DNA of 64,000 nucleotides from an uncultured Dysosmobacter sp. (GTDB taxonomy: Bacteria; Bacillota; Clostridia; Oscillospirales; Oscillospiraceae). The translations under genes and the position numbers were made by a program. The notes under the pieces were generated by a model that saw only the letters and a list, made by a program, of their open reading frames with translations, was not told where the DNA came from and ran no database searches. The DNA lies in the NCBI GenBank assembly GCA_934504065.1, contig CAKSVQ010000002.1, positions 1 to 64,000 of the forward strand, read 5' to 3'. Below, one piece after another: positions 24,297-33,655 of this stretch (positions are counted from its first letter, which is position 1; each line of letters begins with the position of its first letter).

Positions 24297-25946
24297 ATGA
24301 CCTCCGGCACTGCGTTCCGGGAATCGGTCAAAGAAATGAAGCGCTTGAGAAACGAACCGCTTCTGATGCTGGCCATTATCGCCATCATTCTGTTCGTGGG
24401 CTTTTTTGTGGTCTACCCGGTGATCCGGGTCATCACCTTCCCCAGCGGACAGGATTACATGCAGCTTTTCCAGAAGGCGCGGTGGTTCACTGCCCTGAAA
24501 AACAGCCTGTTTATGACCCTTGTCTCCACGCTTTCCTGCACGGCGGTGGCGTTCCTCTTTGCCTACGTCATTGCCCGGCTGGATGTTCCCTGCAAGGGCC
24601 TTTTCAAATTCGTGACCCTGCTGCCCATTGTCTCGCCCCCCTTCATCGTGGCGCTGAGCTATATCCTGCTCTTCGGCGTGCAGGGCATTGTCACCAGGCA
24701 GCTTTTGGGACTGCATGTGGACATCTATGGCCGTCTGGGCCTCTGGATCGTGCAGACCGTGACCTTTTTCCCCTACGCTTACTCCGTCATTTACGGTGTG
24801 ATCCGTTCCATCTCCACCAATCTGGAATATGCCGCCTATAATATGGGCGCTTCCCGCTGGCAGGTGTTCCGGGACGTGTTCTGGCCCCTGTGCCGTCCCG
24901 GCGTGGCCGGAGGCGCGCTGGTGGCCGCCATCAATGTCCTTACCGACTTCGGCAATCCCCAGATGATCGGCGGCGATCTGGCGCTGCTGACCACCGAGGC
25001 CTATATGCAGATCTCCGGCTGGTACGACATGAAGACCGCCTCCGTGCTGGCGGTGGCCCTGCTGGTTCCGGCGGTGGTTCTGTTCCTCGTCAAGAACTTC
25101 TGGGTGGGGAAACGCTCCTACGTTACCATCACCGGAAAGGAGATCTCCCTGAATCCCTTCCCGGTGCCAAAGTGGGTAAAGTGGGGTCTCTTTACGCTGA
25201 CCATGCTGATCTCCCTGTTTATCCTTCTGGTTTACGGAACGCTGTTCTACGGCGCGTTTACCAAAACATGGGGCTACGACTGGTCGCTGACCATGGAGAA
25301 CATCCAGTATGTGGTCCTGAAAGGCAAGCAGATCTGGAACTCCATCCGGTACGGCTTCCTTGCCTCGCTGGGCGCGTCCTTCCTTGCCATGGTGCTGGCA
25401 TACATCGTGCAGAAAAAGCAGGTGGGCATCAACAGGGTTCTGGACTTTCTGGGCATCCTCCCCGGCGCGATCCCCGGCATGTTCCTGGGCATTGGCTTTG
25501 TCATGGCGTTCAACGCCCCGCCCTTTGAACTGACCGGTACAGGCGTCATCATGGTGCTGGCGCTGCTGTTCTGGAACATCCCCACCTGTTACAGCTCCGC
25601 CACAGCGGGTTTGCAGCAGATCGGCGCGTCCGTGGAGGACGCGGCGCTGAATCTGGGGGCCAACAGCTTTCGCTCCTTCAAGGATGTCATCATCCCGCTG
25701 CTGAAAGCGCCCTTTATGTCCAGCTTCGTGCTGTCGTTCCTGCGCTCGGTGACCTGCCTGAGCGTGGTCATCTTCCTGTACGCGCCCGCCACCACCGTGG
25801 GAACGATTTCGGTCATGGTGCTGGTGCAGAGCGGACAGTACGGCGAGGCCGCGGCCTTTACCATTGTCCTGATCACCATTGCCTTTACTGTGCTGAAGAT
25901 CGCACAGTGGCTCTTGGGCAAGCAGGGCATTGAACTGGAATTGTAA
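24297..25946 (+). CDS. Fbp/Afu-type ABC permease, two fused permease domains
   Basis: A 549-residue inner-membrane protein with about 12 hydrophobic segments, arranged as two copies of the six-helix permease domain. Each copy shows a coupling loop: AAYNMGASRWQVFRDVFWPL (first half) and AALNLGANSFRSFKDVIIPL (second half). This fused form is typical of FbpB/AfuB/SfuB transporters. AAAGGAGCTGATCCCT precedes the start. It makes the channel for the ligand bound by the 23114 product. Confidence 0.9.
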   Translation: MTSGTAFRESVKEMKRLRNEPLLMLAIIAIILFVGFFVVYPVIRVITFPSGQDYMQLFQKARWFTALKNSLFMTLVSTLSCTAVAFLFAYVIARLDVPCKGLFKFVTLLPIVSPPFIVALSYILLFGVQGIVTRQLLGLHVDIYGRLGLWIVQTVTFFPYAYSVIYGVIRSISTNLEYAAYNMGASRWQVFRDVFWPLCRPGVAGGALVAAINVLTDFGNPQMIGGDLALLTTEAYMQISGWYDMKTASVLAVALLVPAVVLFLVKNFWVGKRSYVTITGKEISLNPFPVPKWVKWGLFTLTMLISLFILLVYGTLFYGAFTKTWGYDWSLTMENIQYVVLKGKQIWNSIRYGFLASLGASFLAMVLAYIVQKKQVGINRVLDFLGILPGAIPGMFLGIGFVMAFNAPPFELTGTGVIMVLALLFWNIPTCYSSATAGLQQIGASVEDAALNLGANSFRSFKDVIIPLLKAPFMSSFVLSFLRSVTCLSVVIFLYAPATTVGTISVMVLVQSGQYGEAAAFTIVLITIAFTVLKIAQWLLGKQGIELEL

Positions 25947-25962
25947 TCGGGAGGCGAACGTT

Positions 25963-27051
25963 ATGGAATATTTCATTGAATTCAAAAATGTCGTCAAGCG
26001 CTTTGGCGACTTTACCGCGCTGGATCATGTGTCACTGAATATCCCCAAGGGCGCGTTCGTAACGCTGCTGGGCCCCTCCGGCTGCGGGAAGACTACACTG
26101 ATGCGTCAGCTGGCCGGTTTTTCAGAACCGGAGGAGGGCGACGTGCTGGTCAACGGCAAGCGGATGAACGGTTTGCCGCCGTTCAAGCGCAACACGCCGC
26201 TGGTATTTCAGGAGTATGCCCTGTTTCCCCATATGACGGTTTACGAGAATATTTCCTACGGCCTGAAACTCAATAAGACGCCGAAAGAAGAAATAGACCG
26301 CCGGGTAGAGGACATGCTGAAAATGTTCAATCTGGTGGGATTGGAAAAGCGGTTTCCCAAGGAGATGTCCGGCGGCCAGCAGCAGCGTGTGGCCTTTGCC
26401 CGGGCGCTGGTCATGGGACAGGAGATCTTGCTGCTGGACGAGCCGCTTTCCAATCTGGACGCGAAGCTCAGAGTGGATGTCCGCACGGAGCTGCGGCAGA
26501 TCCAGCAGAAGCTGGGCATTACCACCATCTATGTGACCCATGATCAGGATGAAGCGCTCTCCATGTCTGATATTATCGCTGTGATGCGGAAAGGCCGCAT
26601 TGAGCAGATCGGCTCTCCGTGGGAAATTTATTTCCGTCCCGCGAGCCGCTTTGTGGCGGACTTCGTGGGCACGGTCAACTTCCTGACGGCCAGAGTCCTT
26701 TCCGTGGAAAACAGCGTGGTCACTGCCGATCATAACGGCATGACCCTCCGTGTTCCCACGGAAGTTCCCGTGGAAACCGACGAAACGGTGACGCTGGTGG
26801 TTCGTCCGGAGTGTATCCGTCTGGCGGATGGCGGCGAGACCATTCCGGAAGGACAGGTGCTGGATGGGCAGATTGAAAATTACAGCTTTCTGGGCCGCAT
26901 GATCCGCTATTGGGTGCGGGTCGGCCAGGAGCAGTTCATCATCGACGATGCCAATGTGGATCTGACGGGCGCCCGGAGCGGAGCGGTGCGGCTCTGCCTG
27001 AACACCGGAAAACTCCACATCCTCAAGGACGGTGGTACCCATGACGCTTGA
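25963..27051 (+). CDS. Fbp/Afu-type ABC transporter ATP-binding protein
   Basis: A 362-residue ABC ATPase; ATG 25963 follows CGGGAGGCGAACGTT. Walker A LLGPSGCGKTT, Q-loop LVFQEYALF, signature MSGGQQQR, Walker B ILLLDEPLSNLDAKLR and H-loop VTHDQDEAL are all intact. The C-terminal 100 residues form the TOBE regulatory domain seen in this class (VTLVVRPECIRLADGG). Directly follows the permease and overlaps the hydrolase gene by 11 bases. Confidence 0.92.
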   Translation: MEYFIEFKNVVKRFGDFTALDHVSLNIPKGAFVTLLGPSGCGKTTLMRQLAGFSEPEEGDVLVNGKRMNGLPPFKRNTPLVFQEYALFPHMTVYENISYGLKLNKTPKEEIDRRVEDMLKMFNLVGLEKRFPKEMSGGQQQRVAFARALVMGQEILLLDEPLSNLDAKLRVDVRTELRQIQQKLGITTIYVTHDQDEALSMSDIIAVMRKGRIEQIGSPWEIYFRPASRFVADFVGTVNFLTARVLSVENSVVTADHNGMTLRVPTEVPVETDETVTLVVRPECIRLADGGETIPEGQVLDGQIENYSFLGRMIRYWVRVGQEQFIIDDANVDLTGARSGAVRLCLNTGKLHILKDGGTHDA

Positions 27052-27946
27052 TTTTATCAACGTGGGCTATGGGGACGCGATCCTGATTCGGGATGGCTCC
27101 TTTTCCATGCTGGTAGACTGCGGTGACTGCACCGTTGGAGATGGAGGTCCGGACTCCATGCGCATCTCCGCCGCGGATTTCCTGCGGCGGGAGGGGATCA
27201 GCACGCTGGATATTCTGGTGCTGACCCATCTCCACCGGGATCACAGCGGTGGTCTGACCGAATTGCTCAGAGACGTTGCGGTGAAAAAATTCTGGTGCAA
27301 CTGTCTTCCCGACAAATCCTTCTGGGGCGGCAGCGTGTCGGTGCCGGAGACCTTCACCGCCGGAGCCCGGTGTCTGCTGGAGTCCATGAACATTTATCTG
27401 AAGGCGCTTTCGGTCATGGAGGCACAGGGGACTGAGATCACGCAGGTCACACCCTGCGCCGCAGCCCTGACGCCGCATTTGACGGCAGAGCTGTTTCAGG
27501 AGGCGGCTCCCATCTTCGATCGGCAGGCCGCCATCTGGCAGAACGTGCTGGAGGACCGGGCGGACAACGGTGAGCTGGATGAACTGGACGGGTTCATCAA
27601 CAACACCAGTCTCCGCCTGCGGCTGACCTGTGGTGGGAATACCGTGGAGCTGCCCGGCGATATATACGCTGATTGCTGGGAACGGCATGATATTCCTCCT
27701 TGCACCCTTGTCAAGCTGCCCCACCACGGCCATAAGGATTCCATCACGCCAAGGCTGCTGGATATGCTGGATCCCAGATATGTGGTCATTTCCGTTTCCA
27801 ACTCCCGCACGGATGACTGCCCCGCTGCCTCCGTTTTGCAAATGGTGCGGGAAAAAGGCTGCGAGCTGCATATTACGGATGCTGTCCCCATTGGAGAAAG
27901 AAGCGCAGTGAATCGATCGTCTATTCGGTTTGACTTTTCGCTGTAA
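27041..27946 (+). CDS. Metallo-beta-lactamase-fold hydrolase, ComEC-domain-like
   Basis: A 301-residue protein whose ATG (27041) overlaps the ATPase gene end. The metal site is visible as LTHLHRDHSGG, with a later KLPHHGHKDS and LPGDIYAD; this layout matches the stand-alone relatives of the ComEC/Rec2 C-terminal domain. Such enzymes hydrolyse phosphodiester or phosphate-type bonds. Tight coupling to the transporter suggests it acts on the imported compound, favouring a phosphorylated substrate over free iron. No export signal is visible. The substrate is unknown. Confidence 0.78.
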   Translation: MTLDFINVGYGDAILIRDGSFSMLVDCGDCTVGDGGPDSMRISAADFLRREGISTLDILVLTHLHRDHSGGLTELLRDVAVKKFWCNCLPDKSFWGGSVSVPETFTAGARCLLESMNIYLKALSVMEAQGTEITQVTPCAAALTPHLTAELFQEAAPIFDRQAAIWQNVLEDRADNGELDELDGFINNTSLRLRLTCGGNTVELPGDIYADCWERHDIPPCTLVKLPHHGHKDSITPRLLDMLDPRYVVISVSNSRTDDCPAASVLQMVREKGCELHITDAVPIGERSAVNRSSIRFDFSL

Positions 27947-27982
27947 ATGACATGAGGGGATTTCGATTTGTCAAAAAAACCA

Positions 27983-28022
27983 GCAAAAGTGGCTCGCGTC
28001 TTTAGACGCGAGCCGCTTTTGC
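27983..28022. terminator. Bidirectional terminator between convergent operons
   Basis: A 19-base arm (GCAAAAGTGGCTCGCGTCT) and its complement with one G-U pair, with a 2-base gap. It separates the plus-strand ABC operon from the minus-strand ubiD gene. Confidence 0.75.
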
Positions 28023-28028
28023 GAGGAG

Positions 28029-29369
28029 TTAATTGATCTGGTAATTGCTAAGGTCCACGTCCTGGAACGCCACGCGGGTGAAAGCGGCGGGCTTGGGGAC
28101 GGGGCAGGTGCAGTCAAAGCCGATCTTCGTCACCACGTTCTGCCCGTGGGCGATGGGGTTGAGCTCATGGCCGAACGCGCCCGGAATGATGAGCACATCC
28201 TTGGAGTAATCGCACCGGGTCACAAGGGCCCGCTCCACATCCTCGGCGTCGTAGATATTCACGTCGCTGTTTACCGCCGTGACCATTTGCAGGTCCGGGA
28301 AGGCGGCAAAGGCCGCCATGATGGCGTTTTTCGCCATGCCGTTGTTGGGCGGGTCCAGCTGCAGCACCACATGGTAGTGGCTGCCGCCGTGGGTCATATA
28401 GACCTTTTTCAGCCCCTTGACCTGTTTGCTGATGGTCTGGAAGAGGTTGGCCTCCACGCCGAGACCCTGCCCGTTCCAGACCTCCCGGCCGGGGTGGAGC
28501 ATATGGATGATGGGGTCTTTCTGCATGGTGATGGACTTGACATGCACCACCCAGCGGTCGGCCCGGGTGGCGTAATAGCCGCTGACCTCGCCGAAGGGGC
28601 CCTCCGGTTCCCGGACGTGGGGCAGAATTTCCGCCTCCATGATCATCTGAGCATCGGCAATGCCCTCCACATCCACAGTGCGGCTTTTGCACAGCCGGGC
28701 GGGCTCGCCCAGCAGGTAAGAGGCCACCGCCAGCTCGTCCACCTCGATGGGGGCGGCGGAGCTGGGGGTGGTGGCCGCCACGAAATAGGCGGGGTGGGCG
28801 CCGTTGTTGATGGTGATCTCCAGCGGCTCGCCCCGGGCCTCCGCCCGCTCATAGTAATCCCGCAGGTGGCGGCCCACATCCATGAGAAGGCCCAGACGGT
28901 CCTTGCCCGTCACCATCAAACGGTGCACGGAGGTGTTGCGCACCCCGGTGTCCGGGTCCCTGGCGATGATGATGCAGTTGGAGAAATAGGGGCCGCCGTC
29001 CAGCAGCGCGTGGGTGGGCACCGGAATTTTGCTGAGGTCCGGCTCCGGCATGGTCACCTGCTGCGCGGGGGCGTTTTCCACCACCACCGGGGCCACAGGG
29101 GCCTGCCGCAGGGAAGAGACCGCGTCGGCAAACAGTCCGGAGAGCTCCTCCACGGGCTTATCGAAGATGGCGGCCACATTCTCCCGGTTCCACCACATAC
29201 CCGTGGTGACGGGGTAGTCATAGCCCTTCACGTGGTCGAAGACCAGCGCCTTGCCACCGTCCAGCTTGGCGCATACGCCGGAGAGCTCATGCACGGCGTC
29301 CACCGGGGTGGTGACGTGGGCAAGGCGTCCGACCGCATCCATTTTCTTCAGGCAATCTTTTAAATCCAT
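28029..29369 (-). CDS. ubiD: UbiD family decarboxylase
   Basis: A 446-residue protein starting at MDLKDCLKKMDAVGRL, the usual UbiD N-terminus; an extra 21 upstream codons overlap ubiX and are rejected. UbiD enzymes use prenylated FMN to decarboxylate aromatic or unsaturated acids. Visible signatures: HRLMVTGKDRLGLLM, EGPFGEVSGYYATR with the conserved Glu region, HGGSHYHVVLQLDPP and GAFGHELNPI. It is last in a minus-strand operon with a CoA transferase and a 2-oxoacid oxidoreductase. Its partner UbiX, encoded just upstream, is severely shortened, so the cofactor source is unclear. Confidence 0.9.
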   Translation of the reverse strand: MDLKDCLKKMDAVGRLAHVTTPVDAVHELSGVCAKLDGGKALVFDHVKGYDYPVTTGMWWNRENVAAIFDKPVEELSGLFADAVSSLRQAPVAPVVVENAPAQQVTMPEPDLSKIPVPTHALLDGGPYFSNCIIIARDPDTGVRNTSVHRLMVTGKDRLGLLMDVGRHLRDYYERAEARGEPLEITINNGAHPAYFVAATTPSSAAPIEVDELAVASYLLGEPARLCKSRTVDVEGIADAQMIMEAEILPHVREPEGPFGEVSGYYATRADRWVVHVKSITMQKDPIIHMLHPGREVWNGQGLGVEANLFQTISKQVKGLKKVYMTHGGSHYHVVLQLDPPNNGMAKNAIMAAFAAFPDLQMVTAVNSDVNIYDAEDVERALVTRCDYSKDVLIIPGAFGHELNPIAHGQNVVTKIGFDCTCPVPKPAAFTRVAFQDVDLSNYQIN

Positions 29370-29413
29370 AGGTTTATTGTCCTCTCTGTTCAGGTCCGAA
29401 ATCATACGCAGGA

Positions 29414-29686
29414 TCATACCGCGCCCTCCCATGGGTGAAAACAGGCGGGAACGATGCCAAACTGCATCAGCGCCTTTCCCACCACATGGTCTACCTGCCG
29501 GGCGACGGTGCCGGGGCGGTTATAAAAGGTCAGCATCGGGGGCATGATGGCGCAGCCCGCCTCCGCCGCCGCGGTCAGGTTGCGCAGGTGGATGAGACCC
29601 AGCGGCATCTCCCGGGGGATGAGCACCACCCGACGGCCGATGCACACGCCGTCCGCGCCGCTGATGCCGACGATCAGCTTTTTCAT
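29414..29686 (-). pseudogene. ubiX: UbiX flavin prenyltransferase with a large internal deletion
   Basis: Only 90 residues, against about 190 in the family. The first 17 residues (MKKLIVGISGADGV...) are a normal UbiX start, and residues from about 18 on (RRVVLIPREMPLGLIHLRNL, IMPPMLTFYNRPGTVARQVDH) are a normal UbiX end. The roughly 100 residues between them are missing without a frameshift. The lost part includes much of the flavin-binding fold, so activity is unlikely. UbiX makes the prenyl-FMN that UbiD needs; another copy elsewhere in the genome would be required. Confidence 0.8.
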
Positions 29687-29719
29687 GTCGGTTTTACCTC
29701 GTTTGAAAGCGCGGCCATC

Positions 29720-31276
29720 TCAGAAGGAAAGACCCATCTTCTCCGGACGGAACAGCCGCTCATCCATCAGCTTCAGGTCCAGGGAGATCTCGGGACGGAA
29801 CTCCATTTTGTCCAGAATGTGGGTCTGCAGGTCCACGCCGGGGGCGATCTCCATCAGCGTGACCTTGCCGCCGATCATCTGGAACACCGCCCGCTCCGTG
29901 ATGTAATAGACGGTCTGGTGGGTCTGCTGGGCGTAATCGGAGGAGAAGGTGATCTGCTCCACGGCCTTTTTGAACTTCACACCGCTGCCGTCCTGCCGGA
30001 TGACCAGCTTGCCGTCCTCCACGGCGATGTCCTGCTTGCCGGAGGTGAAGGAGAAGGCAAAGCACACCTTGGGGGTGTTCTGGGAGATGTTCACAAAGCC
30101 GCCGGGGCCCACGCAGCGGCCGGAGAATTTGGACACGTTGACGTTGCCGCAGGGGTCGATCTCTGCGCAGCCCAGCACGGTCATGTCCAGTCCGCCGCCG
30201 TCATAGGTGGTGAACATATCCGCCGAGCGGGAAACGGAATCGGGGTTGATGGACGCGCCGAAGAGAGGGCCGTCCAGCGGCACGCCGCCGTAAACGCCCG
30301 TTTCCAGCGACAGCGTCACCTGCTCGCTCAATCCCTCTTCGTTGGCCACGTTGGCAACGCCTGCGGGAATGCCGATGCCAAGGTTCACCAGCGCGTTTTC
30401 CTTCAGCTCCATCACGGCGCGGCGGGTGATGACCTTTTTATAGCCCAGGGGCAGCGCCTTCACGCTGCCCTCGGTGGGCACGCGGGTGTCGCCGATGAGG
30501 GCGGGGTTATAGGCAAGGGCAATGTTGTCCTCATGCTCCGCCTTCACCAGATAGTCCACATACGACTTGTGGATCAGCACATGGCGGGGGTCCAGCGTTC
30601 CGGCCTTCACAATGTCCTTGACCTCCACGATGACGGTGCCGCCGTTGTTGTGCACGGCGGCGGCCAGCTCCAGAAGGTCGCCGTGGATGGGCTCGTCCTG
30701 CAAAGAGATGTTGCCCAGTTCGTCGGCGTAGCTGGCGTGGAGGATGCAGGCGTCGATGTGGAAGGCCTTATAGAAGAGGTAGTCCTTGCCGTCCACCTGC
30801 ACCACCTGCACGATCTCCCGATCCTGCGCCTTGGCGCGGCCGTTGAGCTTGCAGCCCTCCTGCCGGGGGTCGGCATAGGTGTGCAGGCCCACGTGGGTCA
30901 AAACGCCGGGGCGGTGGCCGCCGATGGCGGCCATCAGCTGGCCGTAAACGCCCAGCGGCATGCTGAACGCGGCGATCTTATTTTCGCTGACGGCCCGGCC
31001 AATGGGCGGGGACATCCGCAGGTGAGAGGCGATGAGGGTGTCGATAATGCCCTCGTCCTTGATCTTGGAAAGGCCGCAGCCGTCCTCCACAAAGTCGCCG
31101 GGGGCCACGCCGGAGACGATGGTCAGGTCCCGGGGGGTGTTTTTCTCCCGGAATTTTTTGCCCATAGCCTCCAAAACGCTGTCCGGGGAGGCAAATGCGC
31201 CGAAGCCGCTGATGCCGACGGTCATGCCGTCGTGGATCAGATCGACGGCCTCGCCGAGGGAAATGATCTTTGCCAT
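29720..31276 (-). CDS. Acyl-CoA:carboxylate CoA-transferase, fused alpha-beta
   Basis: A 518-residue two-domain CoA transferase of the propionate/acetate CoA-transferase (family I) type. The N-terminal half carries GISGFGAFASPDSVL and the C-terminal half VNLGIGIPAGVANVANEEG, with the likely catalytic glutamate in SLETGVYGGVPL. It moves CoA between acyl-CoA and a free acid. It follows the 2-oxoacid:ferredoxin oxidoreductase genes, whose acyl-CoA product it can convert to acid while conserving the thioester. Starts at ATG 31276 after AAGGAGCG. Confidence 0.9.
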   Translation of the reverse strand: MAKIISLGEAVDLIHDGMTVGISGFGAFASPDSVLEAMGKKFREKNTPRDLTIVSGVAPGDFVEDGCGLSKIKDEGIIDTLIASHLRMSPPIGRAVSENKIAAFSMPLGVYGQLMAAIGGHRPGVLTHVGLHTYADPRQEGCKLNGRAKAQDREIVQVVQVDGKDYLFYKAFHIDACILHASYADELGNISLQDEPIHGDLLELAAAVHNNGGTVIVEVKDIVKAGTLDPRHVLIHKSYVDYLVKAEHEDNIALAYNPALIGDTRVPTEGSVKALPLGYKKVITRRAVMELKENALVNLGIGIPAGVANVANEEGLSEQVTLSLETGVYGGVPLDGPLFGASINPDSVSRSADMFTTYDGGGLDMTVLGCAEIDPCGNVNVSKFSGRCVGPGGFVNISQNTPKVCFAFSFTSGKQDIAVEDGKLVIRQDGSGVKFKKAVEQITFSSDYAQQTHQTVYYITERAVFQMIGGKVTLMEIAPGVDLQTHILDKMEFRPEISLDLKLMDERLFRPEKMGLSF

Positions 31277-31594
31277 AGGGGTCTCACGCTCCTTATATAG
31301 AATAGGGGAATGCTCCTGTTAGGTCAAGCTTTTGATAATATTGGAAAGCCTCGCAGAGTTTCGTGTTCGGAAACGCGAAAGAATTGAAATCCGTTTTCTG
31401 CCGCGACATGTGCGTGGCAGAAAACACATTGCGCGGAGCGAGCGTCGAATTGGCCGCTTACAGCGGCCAACCGAGGCGCAGAGCGCAGCGAAGCTTTCTC
31501 GAACAAGTGGCTTTGCCACTTGTTCGATTATAATAGCGCAGGGCGCTGTTCCGGAGGTAAGCGGGAGCAGCACCCTGCGCCGGGAAGGGACAGT
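31277..31594. other. 318-base intergenic region with composite repeat element
   Basis: No gene. It holds the 19-base sequence AAAGCCTCGCAGAGTTTCG (31345-31363), the stem TTGGCCGCT/AGCGGCCAA (about 31450-31470) and the hairpin CGAACAAGTGGC/GCCACTTGTTCG (31500-31526). The same 19-mer and a related hairpin occur at 34502-34575. Confidence 0.7.
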
Positions 31595-32461
31595 TTACAC
31601 GCAGTCCAGCTCGGCAAGACGCTGCAGCGTCTCGTAACGGGACTTTGCCTCGGCAATGATGCGGCCGCGAATTTCATCGTCGATCCGGTTAAAGCGCTTC
31701 TGCTTTGCCAGATACTCGGGGATCAGGCCGAAGTCGGCAGGCTTCTGGTTGATGGTGATCTTGCCGTCCTCCCGCTCGAACTGGAGCCACATGCCGCACT
31801 TGGCGGCAAGCTTCGCCATCTCGATGGTCTGGTCCGTGGGGAATTTCCAACCGGAGGGGCAGGGGGTGAGCACGTGGATGAAGCAGGGGCCGTCCTTGGT
31901 GGCGGCCTTGGCCAGCTTGCGCTTGAAATCCTTGATATTGCCCACGGAGGCGGTGGCCTGATAGGCAAGGGGGGTGTGGAGCAGCATGAAGTCGATGTTC
32001 TTGCTGACCTCCTTCTTGCCCGTGGGGGTGGTCTTGGTGGAAGCGCCCAGCGTGGTGGCGCTGGAGCGCTGGTTGCCGGTGTTCATGTACGCTTCGTTGT
32101 TATAGCAGATGAACACCGCCTTGTGGCCGCGCTCAATGGCGCCGGACAGGGCCTGAAAGCCGATGTCAAACGTGCCGCCGTCCCCGGCAAAGCCCATGAC
32201 CGTGACATCGTTCTTGCCCTGAATCTTCAATGCCTCAGACACGCCGGAGGCAAAGGCGGGCAGGCTCATCAAAACCGTCTGGACCGATGGGATGCCCCAG
32301 CCCGTTTCATCGCCGCTGCCCGTCAAAATAGCAGAGCAGCTGGGCGGCGTCATGGTAATGGTCTTCGGACCCAGAACCTCCAGCGCGGAGCGCCCGATCA
32401 GCTCCATCGGGCAGCCCTGACAGGTGGTCAAGCCCTTGCTCAACAGATCCAGTTCAGCCAT
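31595..32461 (-). CDS. porB: 2-oxoacid:ferredoxin oxidoreductase, beta subunit
   Basis: A 288-residue thiamine-diphosphate subunit. The TPP/magnesium motif is visible as GFAGDGGTFDIG followed by VFICYNNEAYMNTG, and Cys residues near the N-terminus (TTCQGCP) and in PPSCSAIL fit the iron-sulfur ligands of PorB. It works with the alpha, gamma and delta subunits encoded upstream to oxidise a 2-oxoacid to acyl-CoA, CO2 and reduced ferredoxin. Overlaps porA by 8 bases. Which 2-oxoacid is used cannot be read from the sequence. Confidence 0.92.
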   Translation of the reverse strand: MAELDLLSKGLTTCQGCPMELIGRSALEVLGPKTITMTPPSCSAILTGSGDETGWGIPSVQTVLMSLPAFASGVSEALKIQGKNDVTVMGFAGDGGTFDIGFQALSGAIERGHKAVFICYNNEAYMNTGNQRSSATTLGASTKTTPTGKKEVSKNIDFMLLHTPLAYQATASVGNIKDFKRKLAKAATKDGPCFIHVLTPCPSGWKFPTDQTIEMAKLAAKCGMWLQFEREDGKITINQKPADFGLIPEYLAKQKRFNRIDDEIRGRIIAEAKSRYETLQRLAELDCV

Positions 32462-33653
32462 TGTACAGCACCTCGTTTTCCTTCAAATCGATCCAGATCG
32501 GCTCTTCGCAGGGGGCGTTCGCGCTGCCCAGCTCTTCGGCTTTGGCAAACACGTCCTCCACCGTCTGCTCCCAGATGTCGCGGCCGCCGAGACCCGCCAC
32601 AAAGCTGTACGCATTGGCGTTGTTGCCGCTCATCTTCATGCTGGCCAGCACCTCTTCATACAGGGGGCCGAAGGAGCCAAGACCGGAAACGCGGTCGATG
32701 ACCGCCACGTTCTTCACGCCCTTGAGGGCCTCGGCCATCTCCTTTTGGGGGAAGGGACGGAACGTGACCACCCGGGCGATGCCCACCTTTTTGCCCTCGG
32801 CGCGCAGCAGGTTCACCACATGCTGCACCGTGCCGGACATGGAGCCCATGCACACGATGACCGTGTCGGCATCCTCGGTGTTCTGGCACATCACGCGGCC
32901 ATACTTGCGGCCAAAGACCTTGTTAAACTCCTCAAACCGCTCGTCCAGCACGCCAGCGGCGGCACGCATGCCGAGGTCCTGAGACTTCTTGATCTCGGTG
33001 AAGATGGCGGGGGAGGTCAGGTTGTCGATGGCGTAGGGGCGGTCGGTGTCTAGCCATGCGTTCACGGGCTGGAACTCGCCGATGAACTGGGAAGCCTCTT
33101 CCTCGCTGGGCACATTCACAGGCTCGGTGAGGTGAGAGCAGAAGAAGCCGTCGATGTCCACCATGGTGGGGGTAAGGACGCGGGGGTCCTCACTGGTGCG
33201 GTAGGCGATCATCATGAAGTCCAGCGCCTCCTGCGGGCTCTTGGCAAAGAGCTGGATCCAGCCCTGATCCCGCTGGGTCATGATGTCGGAGTGGTCGCAC
33301 CACAGGCACATGGGGCCGGGGATGGCGCGACTGACCACGGCCATGACCACAGGCAGGCGGGAAGCGGAGGTCACGCCCGTGACCTCATGCATCAGCGCAA
33401 GACCGTGGGAGGCGCTGGCGGTGAAGGTGCGCACGCCCGTGGAGGCGGCGCCGATGACGGCGCTGAGGGCGGAATGCTCGGATTCCACGGTGATGTAGGT
33501 CGCGTCGTACTGCTTGGTGTCGATCAGCGAGGAGATGGTCTCCACGATGGGGGTCTGGGGGGTGATGGGGTAAGCCGCCACCAGCTGGACCTTGGAACGC
33601 ATGACGCCATAGGCGATGGCCGCGTTGCCGTCTAATGCCTTAATGGTTCCCAT
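32454..33653 (-). CDS. porA: 2-oxoacid:ferredoxin oxidoreductase, alpha subunit
   Basis: A 399-residue subunit. The ATG at 33653 follows GGAGGGGAAGTAAGC; a longer frame upstream is rejected. The N-terminus shows the YPITPQTPIVE segment shared by pyruvate-type oxidoreductases, with SASHGLALMHEV and a C-terminal transketolase-like domain (DTVIVCMGSMSGT, VARVVTFRPFP). Encoded third in the gamma-delta-alpha-beta order of four-subunit enzymes. An Lrp-type regulator upstream hints that the substrate comes from an amino acid. Confidence 0.92.
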   Translation of the reverse strand: MGTIKALDGNAAIAYGVMRSKVQLVAAYPITPQTPIVETISSLIDTKQYDATYITVESEHSALSAVIGAASTGVRTFTASASHGLALMHEVTGVTSASRLPVVMAVVSRAIPGPMCLWCDHSDIMTQRDQGWIQLFAKSPQEALDFMMIAYRTSEDPRVLTPTMVDIDGFFCSHLTEPVNVPSEEEASQFIGEFQPVNAWLDTDRPYAIDNLTSPAIFTEIKKSQDLGMRAAAGVLDERFEEFNKVFGRKYGRVMCQNTEDADTVIVCMGSMSGTVQHVVNLLRAEGKKVGIARVVTFRPFPQKEMAEALKGVKNVAVIDRVSGLGSFGPLYEEVLASMKMSGNNANAYSFVAGLGGRDIWEQTVEDVFAKAEELGSANAPCEEPIWIDLKENEVLYNG

Positions 33654-33655
33654 GC

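Noticed and set aside
24201-25997. 598-codon minus-strand frame across the ABC permease gene
   Set aside because: The His/Gln/Gly-rich translation is typical of an antisense shadow; the plus strand encodes a clear 12-helix permease.
29435-31300. 621-codon plus-strand frame across the CoA transferase gene
   Set aside because: It is antisense to a well-conserved CoA transferase; its composition is low-complexity and shows no family motif.
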